A DNA stretch of 64,000 nt from contig NZ_RCVJ01000153.1 of assembly GCF_003667505.1 (NCBI RefSeq), positions 21,678-85,677 of the forward strand. The letters are read 5' to 3'. The notes below the pieces were generated by a model. It had not been told where the DNA came from. It was given only the letters and a program-made list of their open reading frames with translations, and searched no databases. This document shows, piece by piece, positions 14,286-22,849 of the stretch; position 1 is the stretch's first letter; every line of letters starts with the position of its first letter. Made by a program: the position numbers and the translations under genes. Source of the stretch: Micromonospora sp. BL4 (GTDB lineage Bacteria > Actinomycetota > Actinomycetes > Mycobacteriales > Micromonosporaceae).

Positions 14286-16240
14286 CGGGTCACCTCCGGG
14301 TCGCCCACCAGGTCGGCGGCGCAGCGGAAGCCCACCTGGTCGGAGCGGGTGAGCCCGGCGCCGGTCAACAGCAGCTTCACCGAGACGTCCGCCGGCTGCG
14401 GTCCGCCGTCGAGGTACCAGTCGGAGCCGTCCGCCCGGTGGTCCGCGCCGCCCTTGAGGATGACGAACCGGGTGCGCCCGTCGGAGTGTTCGCTCTCGGT
14501 CAGGTTCCACACCAGCGGTTCCCGACGGACGACCAGCCCCGCCTCGGCGGCCACCTGCCACTCGTCCTCGGTGGGCAGTCGCAGCCCGGCCCACGTGGCG
14601 TACGCCCGCGCGTCGGCCAGCTCCACCCCGGTCACGGGGGCCTCGGCCGGCCCCTGCCCGGCGGTGAACCGTTCGGGGCGCACCGGCCGGTAGCCGGTGG
14701 CGCGCAGGAACTCGGCGTAGTCGCCGTGGGTCACCTCGTGGGTGGCGATGGCGTACCGACCGAGCCGGACGCTGCGGCGCAGCGTGCCGGTGTGGTGCAG
14801 CCGCGGCGGCAGCGGCTTCCACTCGTCGACGTAGGGCGCCTCGCCGTACAGCCCGGTCTCACGCACCCGGTGCCGGACGACCAGTTCCCGCCGGCCGGCC
14901 TCGACGGCCGCCATGCCCCTGGGCACCTCGGACCGGGGCGCCCACGGGGTCCGGGCGCGCACCGCGGCGCGGGCCGGGAAGGACGGGTCGCCGGTTGGTG
15001 GCTCGTGCGCGGGCACGGCGGCGTCGGTCACCGCCACGGCGGCGATGGAGCCGGCCGGCAGCGGGCCGCCCACCGCCAGCCGACCGTCGGCGGTCTCGGT
15101 GACGCGCAGCTCGCCACCGGTGACCAGGTCGACGAAGCGTCGGCCGGCCCGGGCGTCGGTGACCAGCCACGGCCCGTCGTGGTCCGCGCCCCGGTTCACC
15201 ACCATCCACAGTGGCTCGTCGTCGTGCGTCCAGCGGGACGCGTACACCTGACCCTCGCCGGGGTGGTCGGCGAGCGGGACCCAGTCTTCGGCGCGCAACC
15301 ACGCGGCGTGGCTGGTCTGCACCCGGCGCATCGCCCGCAGCACCGCCCGATCCCGGTCGTTCCAGCCGACCCAGACCCCGAAGACGCTCTCCCACACCAG
15401 CACGCCGACGCCGTTGAGCCAGGCGGAGTGCAACTCGTCGAGGTGGTCGCGGTGCCAGCGGCGGGTGTGGTGCAGCACGTGCCGCCGCTCGAACCACTTC
15501 GCCCGCAGCACGCCGGGCACCTCGGAGTCGGCGAACCACTGCGCCCAGGACATCGCGTGGTCGGCGATCCGGGCCAGCGGTACGCGGCTCTCGCCTTCCA
15601 GGACCATGCCGGGGCGGACAGCGTCCAGCGCGGCGCGCAGCTCGCCGGCGCCCTCCTTCAGGGTGTCCAGGAAGACGCCGTCGACCCCGAGCTTGCCGGC
15701 CAGGGCCGCGACCTCCTCCGCGTCGCTGCCCGGTTCCCGGCGGGTGCCGGTGTCCCAGGGGTTGTAGTCGATGAAGACCCGCACCCCCCGCTCCTGGAAC
15801 GCCCGCACCACCTCGGGCAGCTCCGGCACGTCCCGGTACCAGTCGAACTGGTTACGGTCGTCCAGGCCGATCACCGGGTACGCGTGCCAGAGCACCACCC
15901 CGTCGAAGCCGCCGAAGTCCCGCCCGGCCGCGGCGAGGAACTCGTCGACGGTGAAGACGCCGCGCTCGTGGTCGTAGAGCGCCTCGTCCCAGAGCCACGC
16001 CAGGCAGACGCTGAAGCAGTCGCCGGCGATTTCGTCGTAGTGGGCGCCGGTGTAGCCGATGCGCTCGCGGGCGTCGGCCCGCCAGTGGGTGAGCTGCTCC
16101 CGCCAGGCCGGCCAGTCGGCGGGGTCCGCCGGTGCGGCGAAGATCTTCGCCTCGTCCAGGGTGGTCAGATCGGCGTGTGCGCCGAGCGGCACCTCGGTCG
16201 GCCGGTCGATGGGGCGCGGGACGTACGGGTTGAAGCTCAC
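14282..16240 (-). CDS. Fusion: glycosidase-like barrel domain plus SUMF1/FGE-sulfatase-type domain
   Basis: 652 aa, no signal peptide. Residues ~1-400 look like a (beta/alpha)-barrel: VLWHAYPVIGLDDRNQFDWY, VRVFIDYNPWDTGTR, VDGVFLDTLKEGAGEL, PGMVLEGESRVP and GVGVLVWESVFGVWVGWN occur in barrel-like order with acidic residues at strand ends. A beta-sandwich stretch follows. Residues ~487-645 match the sulfatase-modifying-factor fold (RYAIATHEVTHGDYAEFLRA, TGVELADARAYATWAGLRLP, TEDEWQVAAEAG, GFRCAAD). The copper-binding Cys pair of true formylglycine-generating enzymes is not evident (single Cys in GFRC), so that activity is doubtful. GTG start with GTGA overlap to the ribokinase. Function unknown; a carbohydrate substrate is inferred from context. 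Confidence 0.65.
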   Translation of the reverse strand: MSFNPYVPRPIDRPTEVPLGAHADLTTLDEAKIFAAPADPADWPAWREQLTHWRADARERIGYTGAHYDEIAGDCFSVCLAWLWDEALYDHERGVFTVDEFLAAAGRDFGGFDGVVLWHAYPVIGLDDRNQFDWYRDVPELPEVVRAFQERGVRVFIDYNPWDTGTRREPGSDAEEVAALAGKLGVDGVFLDTLKEGAGELRAALDAVRPGMVLEGESRVPLARIADHAMSWAQWFADSEVPGVLRAKWFERRHVLHHTRRWHRDHLDELHSAWLNGVGVLVWESVFGVWVGWNDRDRAVLRAMRRVQTSHAAWLRAEDWVPLADHPGEGQVYASRWTHDDEPLWMVVNRGADHDGPWLVTDARAGRRFVDLVTGGELRVTETADGRLAVGGPLPAGSIAAVAVTDAAVPAHEPPTGDPSFPARAAVRARTPWAPRSEVPRGMAAVEAGRRELVVRHRVRETGLYGEAPYVDEWKPLPPRLHHTGTLRRSVRLGRYAIATHEVTHGDYAEFLRATGYRPVRPERFTAGQGPAEAPVTGVELADARAYATWAGLRLPTEDEWQVAAEAGLVVRREPLVWNLTESEHSDGRTRFVILKGGADHRADGSDWYLDGGPQPADVSVKLLLTGAGLTRSDQVGFRCAADLVGDPEVTR

Positions 16241-17175
16241 GGGGTACCTCGGTAGGTCGCGTCGTAGAGGGCGTCGATGGCGGACCGCTCGGGCAGGGCG
16301 GTGGAGGCACCGGGCCGCTGGGCGCAGGCCGCTCCGGCGGCGCACGCCCAGCGCAGGCTCGCCAGCACGGTGTCTTCGGTGGTGGCGCCGCCACGCTCGG
16401 CCCAGCCCACGGCCAGCGCACCGGTGAAGGCGTCGCCCGCGGCGGTGGTGTCCACCGCGTCGATGCTCGGGGCCGGGACCGACAGGCGCAGACCGCGCCG
16501 GTCGGCGTACGCGGCGCCGCGCGCCCCGAGGGTCAGCACCACCCGGGGCACCAGCTCCAACAGGGCGTCGAGCAGCACCAGCGGATCGTCGGAGAAGACC
16601 CCGGCCACGACCGCCGCCTCGTGTTCGTTGACCACCAGCACGTCGACCAGGTCGAGCAGCTCCGTCGGCAGGACCGCGGCCGGTGCGGCGTTCAACACGA
16701 CGGTCGTGCCGTCCGCCCGAGCCCAGTCGGCCGCCCGGACCACGGCGGCCAGGGGCACCTCCAGCTGGAGCAGCAGCACGTCGGCCGCGGCGATCGTCGC
16801 CCGGTCGTCGGCGGCCAGCTCGGTCAACGTGCCGTTGGCGCCGGGCGCGACGACGATGAAGTTCTCCGCGTCCCGGTCGACGGCGATCAGCGCGATGCCG
16901 GAGGGACCGGCGACGGTGCGCAGGCCGCGAACGTCCACCCCCGCGCCGGCCAGGCTCGACCGCATCTGCGTACCGAACTCGTCGTCGCCGACCGCGCCCA
17001 CGAAGTCGCAGGCGGCACCGGCGCGGGCGGCGGCGACCGCCTGGTTGGCGCCCTTGCCGCCGGGCACGGTCCGGAAGTTGTCGCCCAGCACCGTCTCGCC
17101 GGGGCGGGGCAGCCGCGACGCCGTCACCACCAGGTCCAGGTTGCTGCTGCCCACCACCGCCACGCGCGCGCTCAT
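16237..17175 (-). CDS. rbsK: Ribokinase (PfkB family)
   Basis: 312 aa. N-terminal VVGSSNLDLVV and VPGGKGANQAVAAARAGA are the ribokinase substrate-binding motifs, and DTTAAGDAFTGALAVGWA (about residue 245) is the ATP/anion-hole motif with the catalytic Asp. Length matches ribokinase (~305 aa). The enzyme phosphorylates ribose at O5; close relatives act on other pentoses or nucleosides, so ribose is likely but not certain. It lies 31 bp after the second ADP-ribosylglycohydrolase and overlaps the fusion gene by 4 bp. A hydrolase pair feeding a ribokinase points to riboside breakdown. Confidence 0.88.
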   Translation of the reverse strand: MSARVAVVGSSNLDLVVTASRLPRPGETVLGDNFRTVPGGKGANQAVAAARAGAACDFVGAVGDDEFGTQMRSSLAGAGVDVRGLRTVAGPSGIALIAVDRDAENFIVVAPGANGTLTELAADDRATIAAADVLLLQLEVPLAAVVRAADWARADGTTVVLNAAPAAVLPTELLDLVDVLVVNEHEAAVVAGVFSDDPLVLLDALLELVPRVVLTLGARGAAYADRRGLRLSVPAPSIDAVDTTAAGDAFTGALAVGWAERGGATTEDTVLASLRWACAAGAACAQRPGASTALPERSAIDALYDATYRGTP

Positions 17176-17206
17176 GCCGTGCTCCTTCCCGTCCGTCCGT
17201 GCCGCG

Positions 17207-18559
17207 TCATGACCCGCTCCCCGCGTGGGCCAGGGCCCGGGTCCGCTCGGCCAGCTCGTCGAAGCCGATGCCGTCGAAACCGGCGATGCTGCTGGCCAGC
17301 CGGTTGCGCAGCGGGGCGACCCACCGCGTCGGCAGCCCGGACGCCCCGGTGAGCGCCCCGGTCACCGCGCCGACCGTCGCACCGGTCGAGTCGGTGTCCC
17401 AGCCGCCGCTGACCACCGCGGTGATCGACCGCTCCAGGTCGCCACGGCCGTACGCGAGCGCGGCGGCCACCAGCGCGGCGTTGTTGCGCACGTGCACCCA
17501 GTGCAGGTGACCGTGCCGGGCGTACAGCTCGTCGACCACGCGTTCCCAGTCGTCGGCGCCCGCACCGAGGGCCCGCGCTTCGCGGACCGTGGCGGCGAAC
17601 CGGCTGCGCGGCGGCAGCACCGCTTCGGCCGCGTCCAGCACCTCGTCGACGCTGTCGGCGACCGGCGCGGCGGCGGCCAGGGCGGCGGCCCACACCGCGC
17701 CGTGCACCCCGCCCCGGACGTGACTGACGGCGGCGTCCCGGACGGCCAGCTCGGCGGCCCGGTCCGGCCGGCCGGGGTTGACCCAGCCGTACACGTCGGT
17801 GCGGATCTGCGCGCCGATCCATTCCCGGAACGGGTTGTGCCGGCGGGCGCTCTGCGGTGGCGCGAGCCCGAGCAGCAGGTTCCGGTACGCCACCCGCTCG
17901 GCGGTGAAGACCCGCCCACCGGGCAGCCAGTCCAGCCACGCCTGCGCCACGTCGGCGCTGGTGAAGTCGCGACCGTGCGCCTCCAGCACCCGCAGGGCCA
18001 GCAGCGCGTAGTTCAGGTCGTCGTCCTCGGGCATGCCGTGGATGTTCTCGGCGAGGCTGGTCGGCGCGCTGCGCTTGTTCCACGGCCAGCGGGCGGCCAC
18101 GTCGGCCGGCAGATCCTTCGCGGTGAACCAGTCACGCAACGGCCACCGGCCGGTGGCGGTGAGGATCTCGCGGATCCCCTCCCGGGGGATCTTCTCCACC
18201 GGCTTGCCGAGCAGGCAGCCGACCGCCCGGCCGAGCCACGCGCCGTGCAGCCGGTCGTACGTCACCTCGGTCGGCAGCGACCAGGTCGCCGGCCATCCGG
18301 CCCGCAGCCCGGCCAGGCCGTCCGGCTCGTCGTCGGTGGCGACGGCGGGCAGCGCGTCGGCGGCGTCCAGCAGCTCCGCAGCGAGCGCCCGCAGCGCCGG
18401 CGAGGCCGGGGTCGGCGACGCTCCGCTGACCGGTGGAGTCAGGTCCCCGCCGGCCTCCGTCCACCGCCGGGCGAGGGCCGCCACGTCGCGGCCCTCGTCC
18501 CGGCTGGCCGCCAACTCGTGCGGCAGCAGGTCCTCCGGCTGGACCCAGGTGATCCTCAC
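17207..18559 (-). CDS. ADP-ribosylglycohydrolase-family enzyme (variant metal site)
   Basis: 450 aa; about 100 residues longer at the N-terminus than the core family, with the DraG domain starting at LHGAWLGRAVGCLLGKPVE. The C-terminal metal motif GGWDTDSTGATVGAVTGAL (~388) is intact. The upstream motif that is usually T-D-D-T appears as PEDDDLNYALLALRVLE (~180), which keeps acidic residues but changes the pattern. The family hydrolyses ribosidic bonds using a binuclear Mg2+ site. The GTG start at 18559 is chosen for the 4-bp GTGA overlap with the preceding paralogue. Substrate unknown; ADP-ribosyl-protein reversal is less likely than riboside catabolism in this operon. Confidence 0.8.
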   Translation of the reverse strand: MRITWVQPEDLLPHELAASRDEGRDVAALARRWTEAGGDLTPPVSGASPTPASPALRALAAELLDAADALPAVATDDEPDGLAGLRAGWPATWSLPTEVTYDRLHGAWLGRAVGCLLGKPVEKIPREGIREILTATGRWPLRDWFTAKDLPADVAARWPWNKRSAPTSLAENIHGMPEDDDLNYALLALRVLEAHGRDFTSADVAQAWLDWLPGGRVFTAERVAYRNLLLGLAPPQSARRHNPFREWIGAQIRTDVYGWVNPGRPDRAAELAVRDAAVSHVRGGVHGAVWAAALAAAAPVADSVDEVLDAAEAVLPPRSRFAATVREARALGAGADDWERVVDELYARHGHLHWVHVRNNAALVAAALAYGRGDLERSITAVVSGGWDTDSTGATVGAVTGALTGASGLPTRWVAPLRNRLASSIAGFDGIGFDELAERTRALAHAGSGS

Positions 18560-19740
18560 TGGACCGACTCCCCGTGCGACGTGTGCGGCACGCCCCGGTC
18601 GGCGCCGCCGGCCAGGCCGGCGAAGCGCTCCGCGCGCCGGGTGAACCGGGCCTGGTCCCGCTCGAAGACCTCGCCGGCCACCGCCGCGAGGACCCGGGCA
18701 GGCTCCACCAGGTCGGTCCTGGAGGCGGTGGCGACCACCTCGGACCACTCCGCGGGCACCGCGGCGGCGCCGCCGAGCGCCCCGGCGATGGCCGCGGCCA
18801 TGGTCGCGGTCGAGTCGGCGTCCCGGCCGTAGTTGACCGCGCCGAGCACCGCCGGGCGGAACTCGCCGCCGGCCACGACGAGCATGCCGATGGCCACCGG
18901 CAGCTCCTCGATGGCGTGCAGCCGGCTGGGCCGCCGCGCCCCGAGCCCCGGGCTCCGGTACTCCTCCCCCACCGTGTCGAAGGGGGCGACCGCCGCGCGC
19001 AGCGCCGGGATGGCCTGCTTCCAGTCGTGGTGGCCGCGGGCCTCCTTGACCACCGCGTCGATGGCCGCCCGGGTGCCGTCGCGGGCCAGGTCCAGCGCCG
19101 CGGCGACGACATCCTCGACACCCGCGCCGGGGGTCGCCGCCGCGGCGACCGCCGCCGCGAAGACGGCGGCGGCCTCCCTCCCGTAGCTGTGCTGGTGCGC
19201 CCCGGCGATCTCCACCGCCTCGGCGTACGCCCCGGCCGGATCGCCCGCGTTGACGATGCCGACCGGAGCCATGTACATGGCCGCACCACAGTTGACGATG
19301 TTGCCGACCCCGGCCTCGCGCGGATCCGCGTGGGCGTGGTGCAGGCGGGTGACCAGCCACCGCTCGGCGGCCGCGAGCCGGTGGAAGGTCACCCCCTCCC
19401 GCTCCAGGTCGGGGATGTAGACCACCCGCTCGATCAGGTCGGGGACCAGCAGCTCCACCACGTCGTACGCGTCGAGGTGGTCGCGTTTGGCCGCGTAGGC
19501 GCGGACCAGGGCGTGGGTCATCAACGTGTCGTCGGTGATGTGCCCGTCGCCCTTGTGGTACGGCGCGAGCGGTCGCGCGGTGGCCCAGTCGGCGTGGTAC
19601 GGGGGCACGATGCCCTCGACCCAACCGCCGAACCGTGCGCGGATCTGCTCCGGCAGTGCCGTTTCGGTGGCGCCACCGAGGGCGTCTCCGACCGCGGCGC
19701 CGACCAGGCAGCCGACCGATGTGTCGAGCAAGAGTGACAT
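18556..19740 (-). CDS. ADP-ribosylglycohydrolase-family enzyme
   Basis: 394 aa, soluble. DraG-family motifs are complete: GCLVGAAVGDALGG (11-23), GHITDDTLMTHAL with TDDT at 69-72 (metal ligands), VGNIVNCGAAMYMAPVG, and NYGRDADSTATMAAAIAGALGG (~305) with the second pair of metal-binding Asp. It is expected to hydrolyse a ribosidic linkage. It follows the sugar-binding lipoprotein gene with only 2 bp between stop and start, and its stop overlaps the next paralogue (GTGA). The two paralogues differ in their first metal motif, which suggests different substrates or sequential steps. Confidence 0.85.
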   Translation of the reverse strand: MSLLLDTSVGCLVGAAVGDALGGATETALPEQIRARFGGWVEGIVPPYHADWATARPLAPYHKGDGHITDDTLMTHALVRAYAAKRDHLDAYDVVELLVPDLIERVVYIPDLEREGVTFHRLAAAERWLVTRLHHAHADPREAGVGNIVNCGAAMYMAPVGIVNAGDPAGAYAEAVEIAGAHQHSYGREAAAVFAAAVAAAATPGAGVEDVVAAALDLARDGTRAAIDAVVKEARGHHDWKQAIPALRAAVAPFDTVGEEYRSPGLGARRPSRLHAIEELPVAIGMLVVAGGEFRPAVLGAVNYGRDADSTATMAAAIAGALGGAAAVPAEWSEVVATASRTDLVEPARVLAAVAGEVFERDQARFTRRAERFAGLAGGADRGVPHTSHGESVQ

Positions 19741-19742
19741 GT

Positions 19743-21035
19743 CTACCTCAGAACCTGCTTGCCACCGTCGACCAGCTGCGTACCGAGCTGATCAAGGGTG
19801 ATCTTGTTGGCGAAGTACTGCTGGAGAGCCGGGGTGGCGTACTTGGTCTTCCACTCCGGGTAGCCGTCGGCCTGCTGGAACGGGGCGACGGTCAGGTCGG
19901 CGGCGCTGGCCGCGGCGACGTCCCAGCCCTGCTTTCCGGCGGTGAGCTTGACCAGCTCCTCGTTGGCCTGCTTGCCGGTCGGGACCAGCCAGTCACCCTT
20001 GGCCAGCGCGGCCATGTTCGTCGGGTTCAGGAAGTACTCGAGGAACTGCGCGGCCTGCTTCTTGTGCTTGGAGTCCTCGGAGACCGAGAGCGTCTGCGGG
20101 TTCGCAGCCTGCTTGGCGGAGAGCCCCTTGACCGGCGGCAGGGTGACCCACTCGAAGCCGGCCGGCGCCTGCTCGACCATCTGCTGACGCAGCGACACCG
20201 AACCGGGCAGCATGGCGTACTTGCCACCGAAGAAGCCGGGCAGGGTGTCCGCGCCGCTCATGCCCAGCGCCTCCGGGGACGCGGACTTCGCGGTGTAGAT
20301 CATGTCGTGGATCCGCTTCGGGATCTCCTTCTCCGCGTCACCGACCTTGACCTCGGTCCTGCCGCCGTCGGTGTAGAAGAACTTCCCGTCGTAGTTGAGC
20401 GCCAGGTTGAGCACCCGGTTGGTCGGCGACTTCAACGCCCAGGCCACGCCGTACTGGCCGGGCGTGGTGAGCTTCTGCGCGTTGCTCTGGAACTCGTCCC
20501 AGGTCCAGCCGCCGTCGGCGGGTGGCACCGCGACGCCGGCGGCGTCGAGCAGCTTCTTGTTGGCGATGACGACCTGCGACTCCAGCAGGAACGGCACGCC
20601 GGCGACCTTGCCGTCGAAGGTCGCGGTGTCCCAGACACCCTGGTCGATCTGGCCCTTCAGGTCGCCGGAGACGAGCCCGGAGAGGTCAGCCAGGTAGCCC
20701 TGCTTGCTGAACTCGCCGATCGAGGACGCCTCGTAGTGCACGATGTCCGGCGCGTCGCCGCCCTCGAAGGAGGTCAGCAGCTGGTCGTGCACCGAGTTCC
20801 AGTCACCCTGGACGTACTCGACCTGGATGTCGGGGTGTTCGGCGTTCCACTTGGCGACGAGGTCCTTGTTGACCTGGAGCGACTCCTTCTGCCACGCGAG
20901 GCTGAGGAAACGCAGTTTGACCGGGCCGGATGTGGCCTCGTCGCCGCCGCCGTCACCGCACGCGGCGAGCGCGCCGAGGCCGACGACCGCGACCGCGGTG
21001 GCCGCGGCCAGTCGACGGAATCGGGTACGGAGCAT
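19743..21035 (-). CDS. Sugar ABC transporter substrate-binding lipoprotein
   Basis: 430 aa. Lipoprotein signal peptide with lipobox ALAAC (Cys at ~26), then a family-1 type extracellular solute-binding protein: VKLRFLSLAWQKESLQ, DIQVEYVQGDWNSVHDQLL, FEGGDAPDIVHYEASSI, YGVAWALKSPTNRVLNLA and a GKYAMLPGS block. It captures a carbohydrate or glycoside outside the membrane and delivers it to the two permeases encoded upstream. GGAGG lies 9 nt before the ATG. As often in these actinobacterial operons, no ATPase is encoded here; a shared MsiK-type ATPase elsewhere probably energises uptake (inference). Confidence 0.9.
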   Translation of the reverse strand: MLRTRFRRLAAATAVAVVGLGALAACGDGGGDEATSGPVKLRFLSLAWQKESLQVNKDLVAKWNAEHPDIQVEYVQGDWNSVHDQLLTSFEGGDAPDIVHYEASSIGEFSKQGYLADLSGLVSGDLKGQIDQGVWDTATFDGKVAGVPFLLESQVVIANKKLLDAAGVAVPPADGGWTWDEFQSNAQKLTTPGQYGVAWALKSPTNRVLNLALNYDGKFFYTDGGRTEVKVGDAEKEIPKRIHDMIYTAKSASPEALGMSGADTLPGFFGGKYAMLPGSVSLRQQMVEQAPAGFEWVTLPPVKGLSAKQAANPQTLSVSEDSKHKKQAAQFLEYFLNPTNMAALAKGDWLVPTGKQANEELVKLTAGKQGWDVAAASAADLTVAPFQQADGYPEWKTKYATPALQQYFANKITLDQLGTQLVDGGKQVLR

Positions 21036-21072
21036 GGGGGGTTACCTCCTTGGTGGTGGGTGGGGGGACGGT

Positions 21073-21912
21073 TCAGCCCTTGACCGCGCCGGCGAGCGAC
21101 CCGGACGAGAGCCGGCGTTGCATGAACGCGAAGAAGATCAGGCTGGGAAGCGTGGCCAGCAGCGAGCCGGCCGCGAGGGGTCCGAGTCGGGCGGTGCCCT
21201 CGATGCCGACGAACCGGGCCAGCGCCACCGGCAGGGTGGCCAGCTCCGGCGTCTTGATCAGCACGAGCGCGAAGAAGAACTCGTTCCAGGCCGAGATGAA
21301 GGAGAAGAGCGCGGTCGCGACCAGGCCCGGGGCGAGCAGCGGGAAGACCACCCGGCGCAGGACCTGCACCCGGCTCGCCCCATCCACCGACGCGGCCTCC
21401 TCCAGCTCGCGGGGGATGTTGCGGACGAAGCCCTGGAGCATCCACAGCGCGAACGGCAGCGCCCAGACCACGTAGATCAGCACCAGTCCGGCGTGCGTGT
21501 TGGCCAGGCCGACCTGCCGCAGCACCAGGAAGATCGGGATGATCAGCAGCACGAACGGGAAGAGCTGGGACAGCAGCACCCAGCCCAGCGCCGCGGTGCC
21601 GAGCTTGGACCGGAACCGGGCCAGCGCGTACGAGGCCGGCATGGCGACCAGCACGGTCAGCACCGCCGAGGCGAGCGAGACCTGGAGGCTGTTCAGCGCC
21701 GCCCGGCCCAGCTCCTGCTCGGTGAAGGCCTGGACGAAGTTCTGCACGGTCGGGTCGCTCGGGATCAGCGTGGGGTGCAGCCGCACCAGCTCACGCGGCG
21801 GCTTGAACGCCGTCGAGAGCAGCCAGATCAGCGGGAACCCGAGGAAGATCAGGTAGCCGGCGAGCGCCAGATACTGCAGCACCCGCCCGGTACGGCTGGG
21901 CTTTCCGAACAT
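21073..21912 (-). CDS. Sugar ABC transporter permease (MalG type)
   Basis: 279 aa with six predicted membrane helices starting YLALAGYLIFLGFPLIWLLS. The conserved cytoplasmic EAA loop that contacts the ATPase is present as EEAASVDGASRVQVLRRVVFP (EAA-x3-G region, about residue 180). C-terminal LIFFAFMQRRLSSGSLAGAVKG is typical of the MalG group. It begins one base after the stop of the MalF-type permease, with GGAGG at 9 nt, so translation is coupled. It forms the second half of the importer channel for the operon's unknown glycoside. Confidence 0.9.
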   Translation of the reverse strand: MFGKPSRTGRVLQYLALAGYLIFLGFPLIWLLSTAFKPPRELVRLHPTLIPSDPTVQNFVQAFTEQELGRAALNSLQVSLASAVLTVLVAMPASYALARFRSKLGTAALGWVLLSQLFPFVLLIIPIFLVLRQVGLANTHAGLVLIYVVWALPFALWMLQGFVRNIPRELEEAASVDGASRVQVLRRVVFPLLAPGLVATALFSFISAWNEFFFALVLIKTPELATLPVALARFVGIEGTARLGPLAAGSLLATLPSLIFFAFMQRRLSSGSLAGAVKG

Positions 21913-21913
21913 G

Positions 21914-22849
21914 TCAGTTCGCCTCCCTCAGCCGGCGCCGGAGATAGACGGCGAGCAGCGCGACGATGAGCACGACCATCACGTTGCCGAGCGCGGCGGC
22001 GTAGCCGTAGTTGCCGTAGCGGAACGCCTCCTCGTAGGCGAAGAGCATCGGCAGCATGGTCTTGCCGCCCGGCCCGCCCGCGGTGAGCACGTAGACCAGG
22101 CCGAACGAGTTGAAGTTCCAGATGAAGTCCAGCGACGTGATCGCCACGATCACCGGGGCCAGGGCGGGCAGTGTGACGTGCCGGAACCGGTGCCACGTGC
22201 TGGCCCCGTCCACGGCGGCCGCCTCGTGCAGCTCGCGGCCAACCCCCTGGAGGCCGGCGAGCAGGACGACGGTGGTCTGCGGCATGCCGGCCCAGACCCC
22301 GACCAGGATCACGGCGGGCAGGGCCGTGCTGAAGTCGCCGAGCCAGTTGGTCCGCAGCCCGTCGGCGCCGATCCGGTGGAAGAACTCGTTGAGCAGGCCG
22401 GCGTCCGGGTGGTAGACGAGCTTCCAGAGGATGCCGACCACGACCGGCGGCATCGCCCACGGCACCACGGCCAGCACCCGGGCCACGCCCCGGAACCGCA
22501 GCTGCTGGTTGAGCAGCAGGGCCAGCCCGAGGGCGAGCAGGAACTGGAGCACCGTCACCCCGACCGCCCAGAGCAACCCGATCTTGAACGAGTTCCAGAA
22601 CAGCTCGTCGCCGAGGAGTTCGCGGTAGTTCGCCAGGCCGGTGAAGGACACCTCGACGTTGCGCCCGGCCCGCGCATCGGTGAAGCCGAGGTAGATGCCC
22701 CGCAGCAGCGGAAACACCGACAGCACCAGGATCGGCAGCAGCGACGGCAGGAGCAGCAGGTAGATGGCGGTCCGGTCGGAGCGGAACCGGTTCGGCCGGC
22801 GGGCCGGTCCGGGCCGTTCGACGTCCGGCCGCTCGGCCAGCGTGGTCAT
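21914..22849 (-). CDS. Sugar ABC transporter permease (MalF type)
   Basis: 311 aa. The N-terminal cytoplasmic stretch is followed by AIYLLLLPSLLPILVLSVFPLL and five further membrane helices; the EAA loop is seen in LHEAAAVDGASTWHRFRHVT. ATG at 22849 overlaps the LacI stop by 4 bp (ATGA), which fixes the start and couples translation to the repressor. It pairs with the MalG-type permease and the binding lipoprotein encoded downstream. Confidence 0.9.
   Translation of the reverse strand: MTTLAERPDVERPGPARRPNRFRSDRTAIYLLLLPSLLPILVLSVFPLLRGIYLGFTDARAGRNVEVSFTGLANYRELLGDELFWNSFKIGLLWAVGVTVLQFLLALGLALLLNQQLRFRGVARVLAVVPWAMPPVVVGILWKLVYHPDAGLLNEFFHRIGADGLRTNWLGDFSTALPAVILVGVWAGMPQTTVVLLAGLQGVGRELHEAAAVDGASTWHRFRHVTLPALAPVIVAITSLDFIWNFNSFGLVYVLTAGGPGGKTMLPMLFAYEEAFRYGNYGYAAALGNVMVVLIVALLAVYLRRRLREAN

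Noticed and set aside
14282..16240. True formylglycine-generating enzyme activating a sulfatase
   Set aside because: No sulfatase gene is nearby and the second active-site Cys is not visible, so only a fold-level call is supported.
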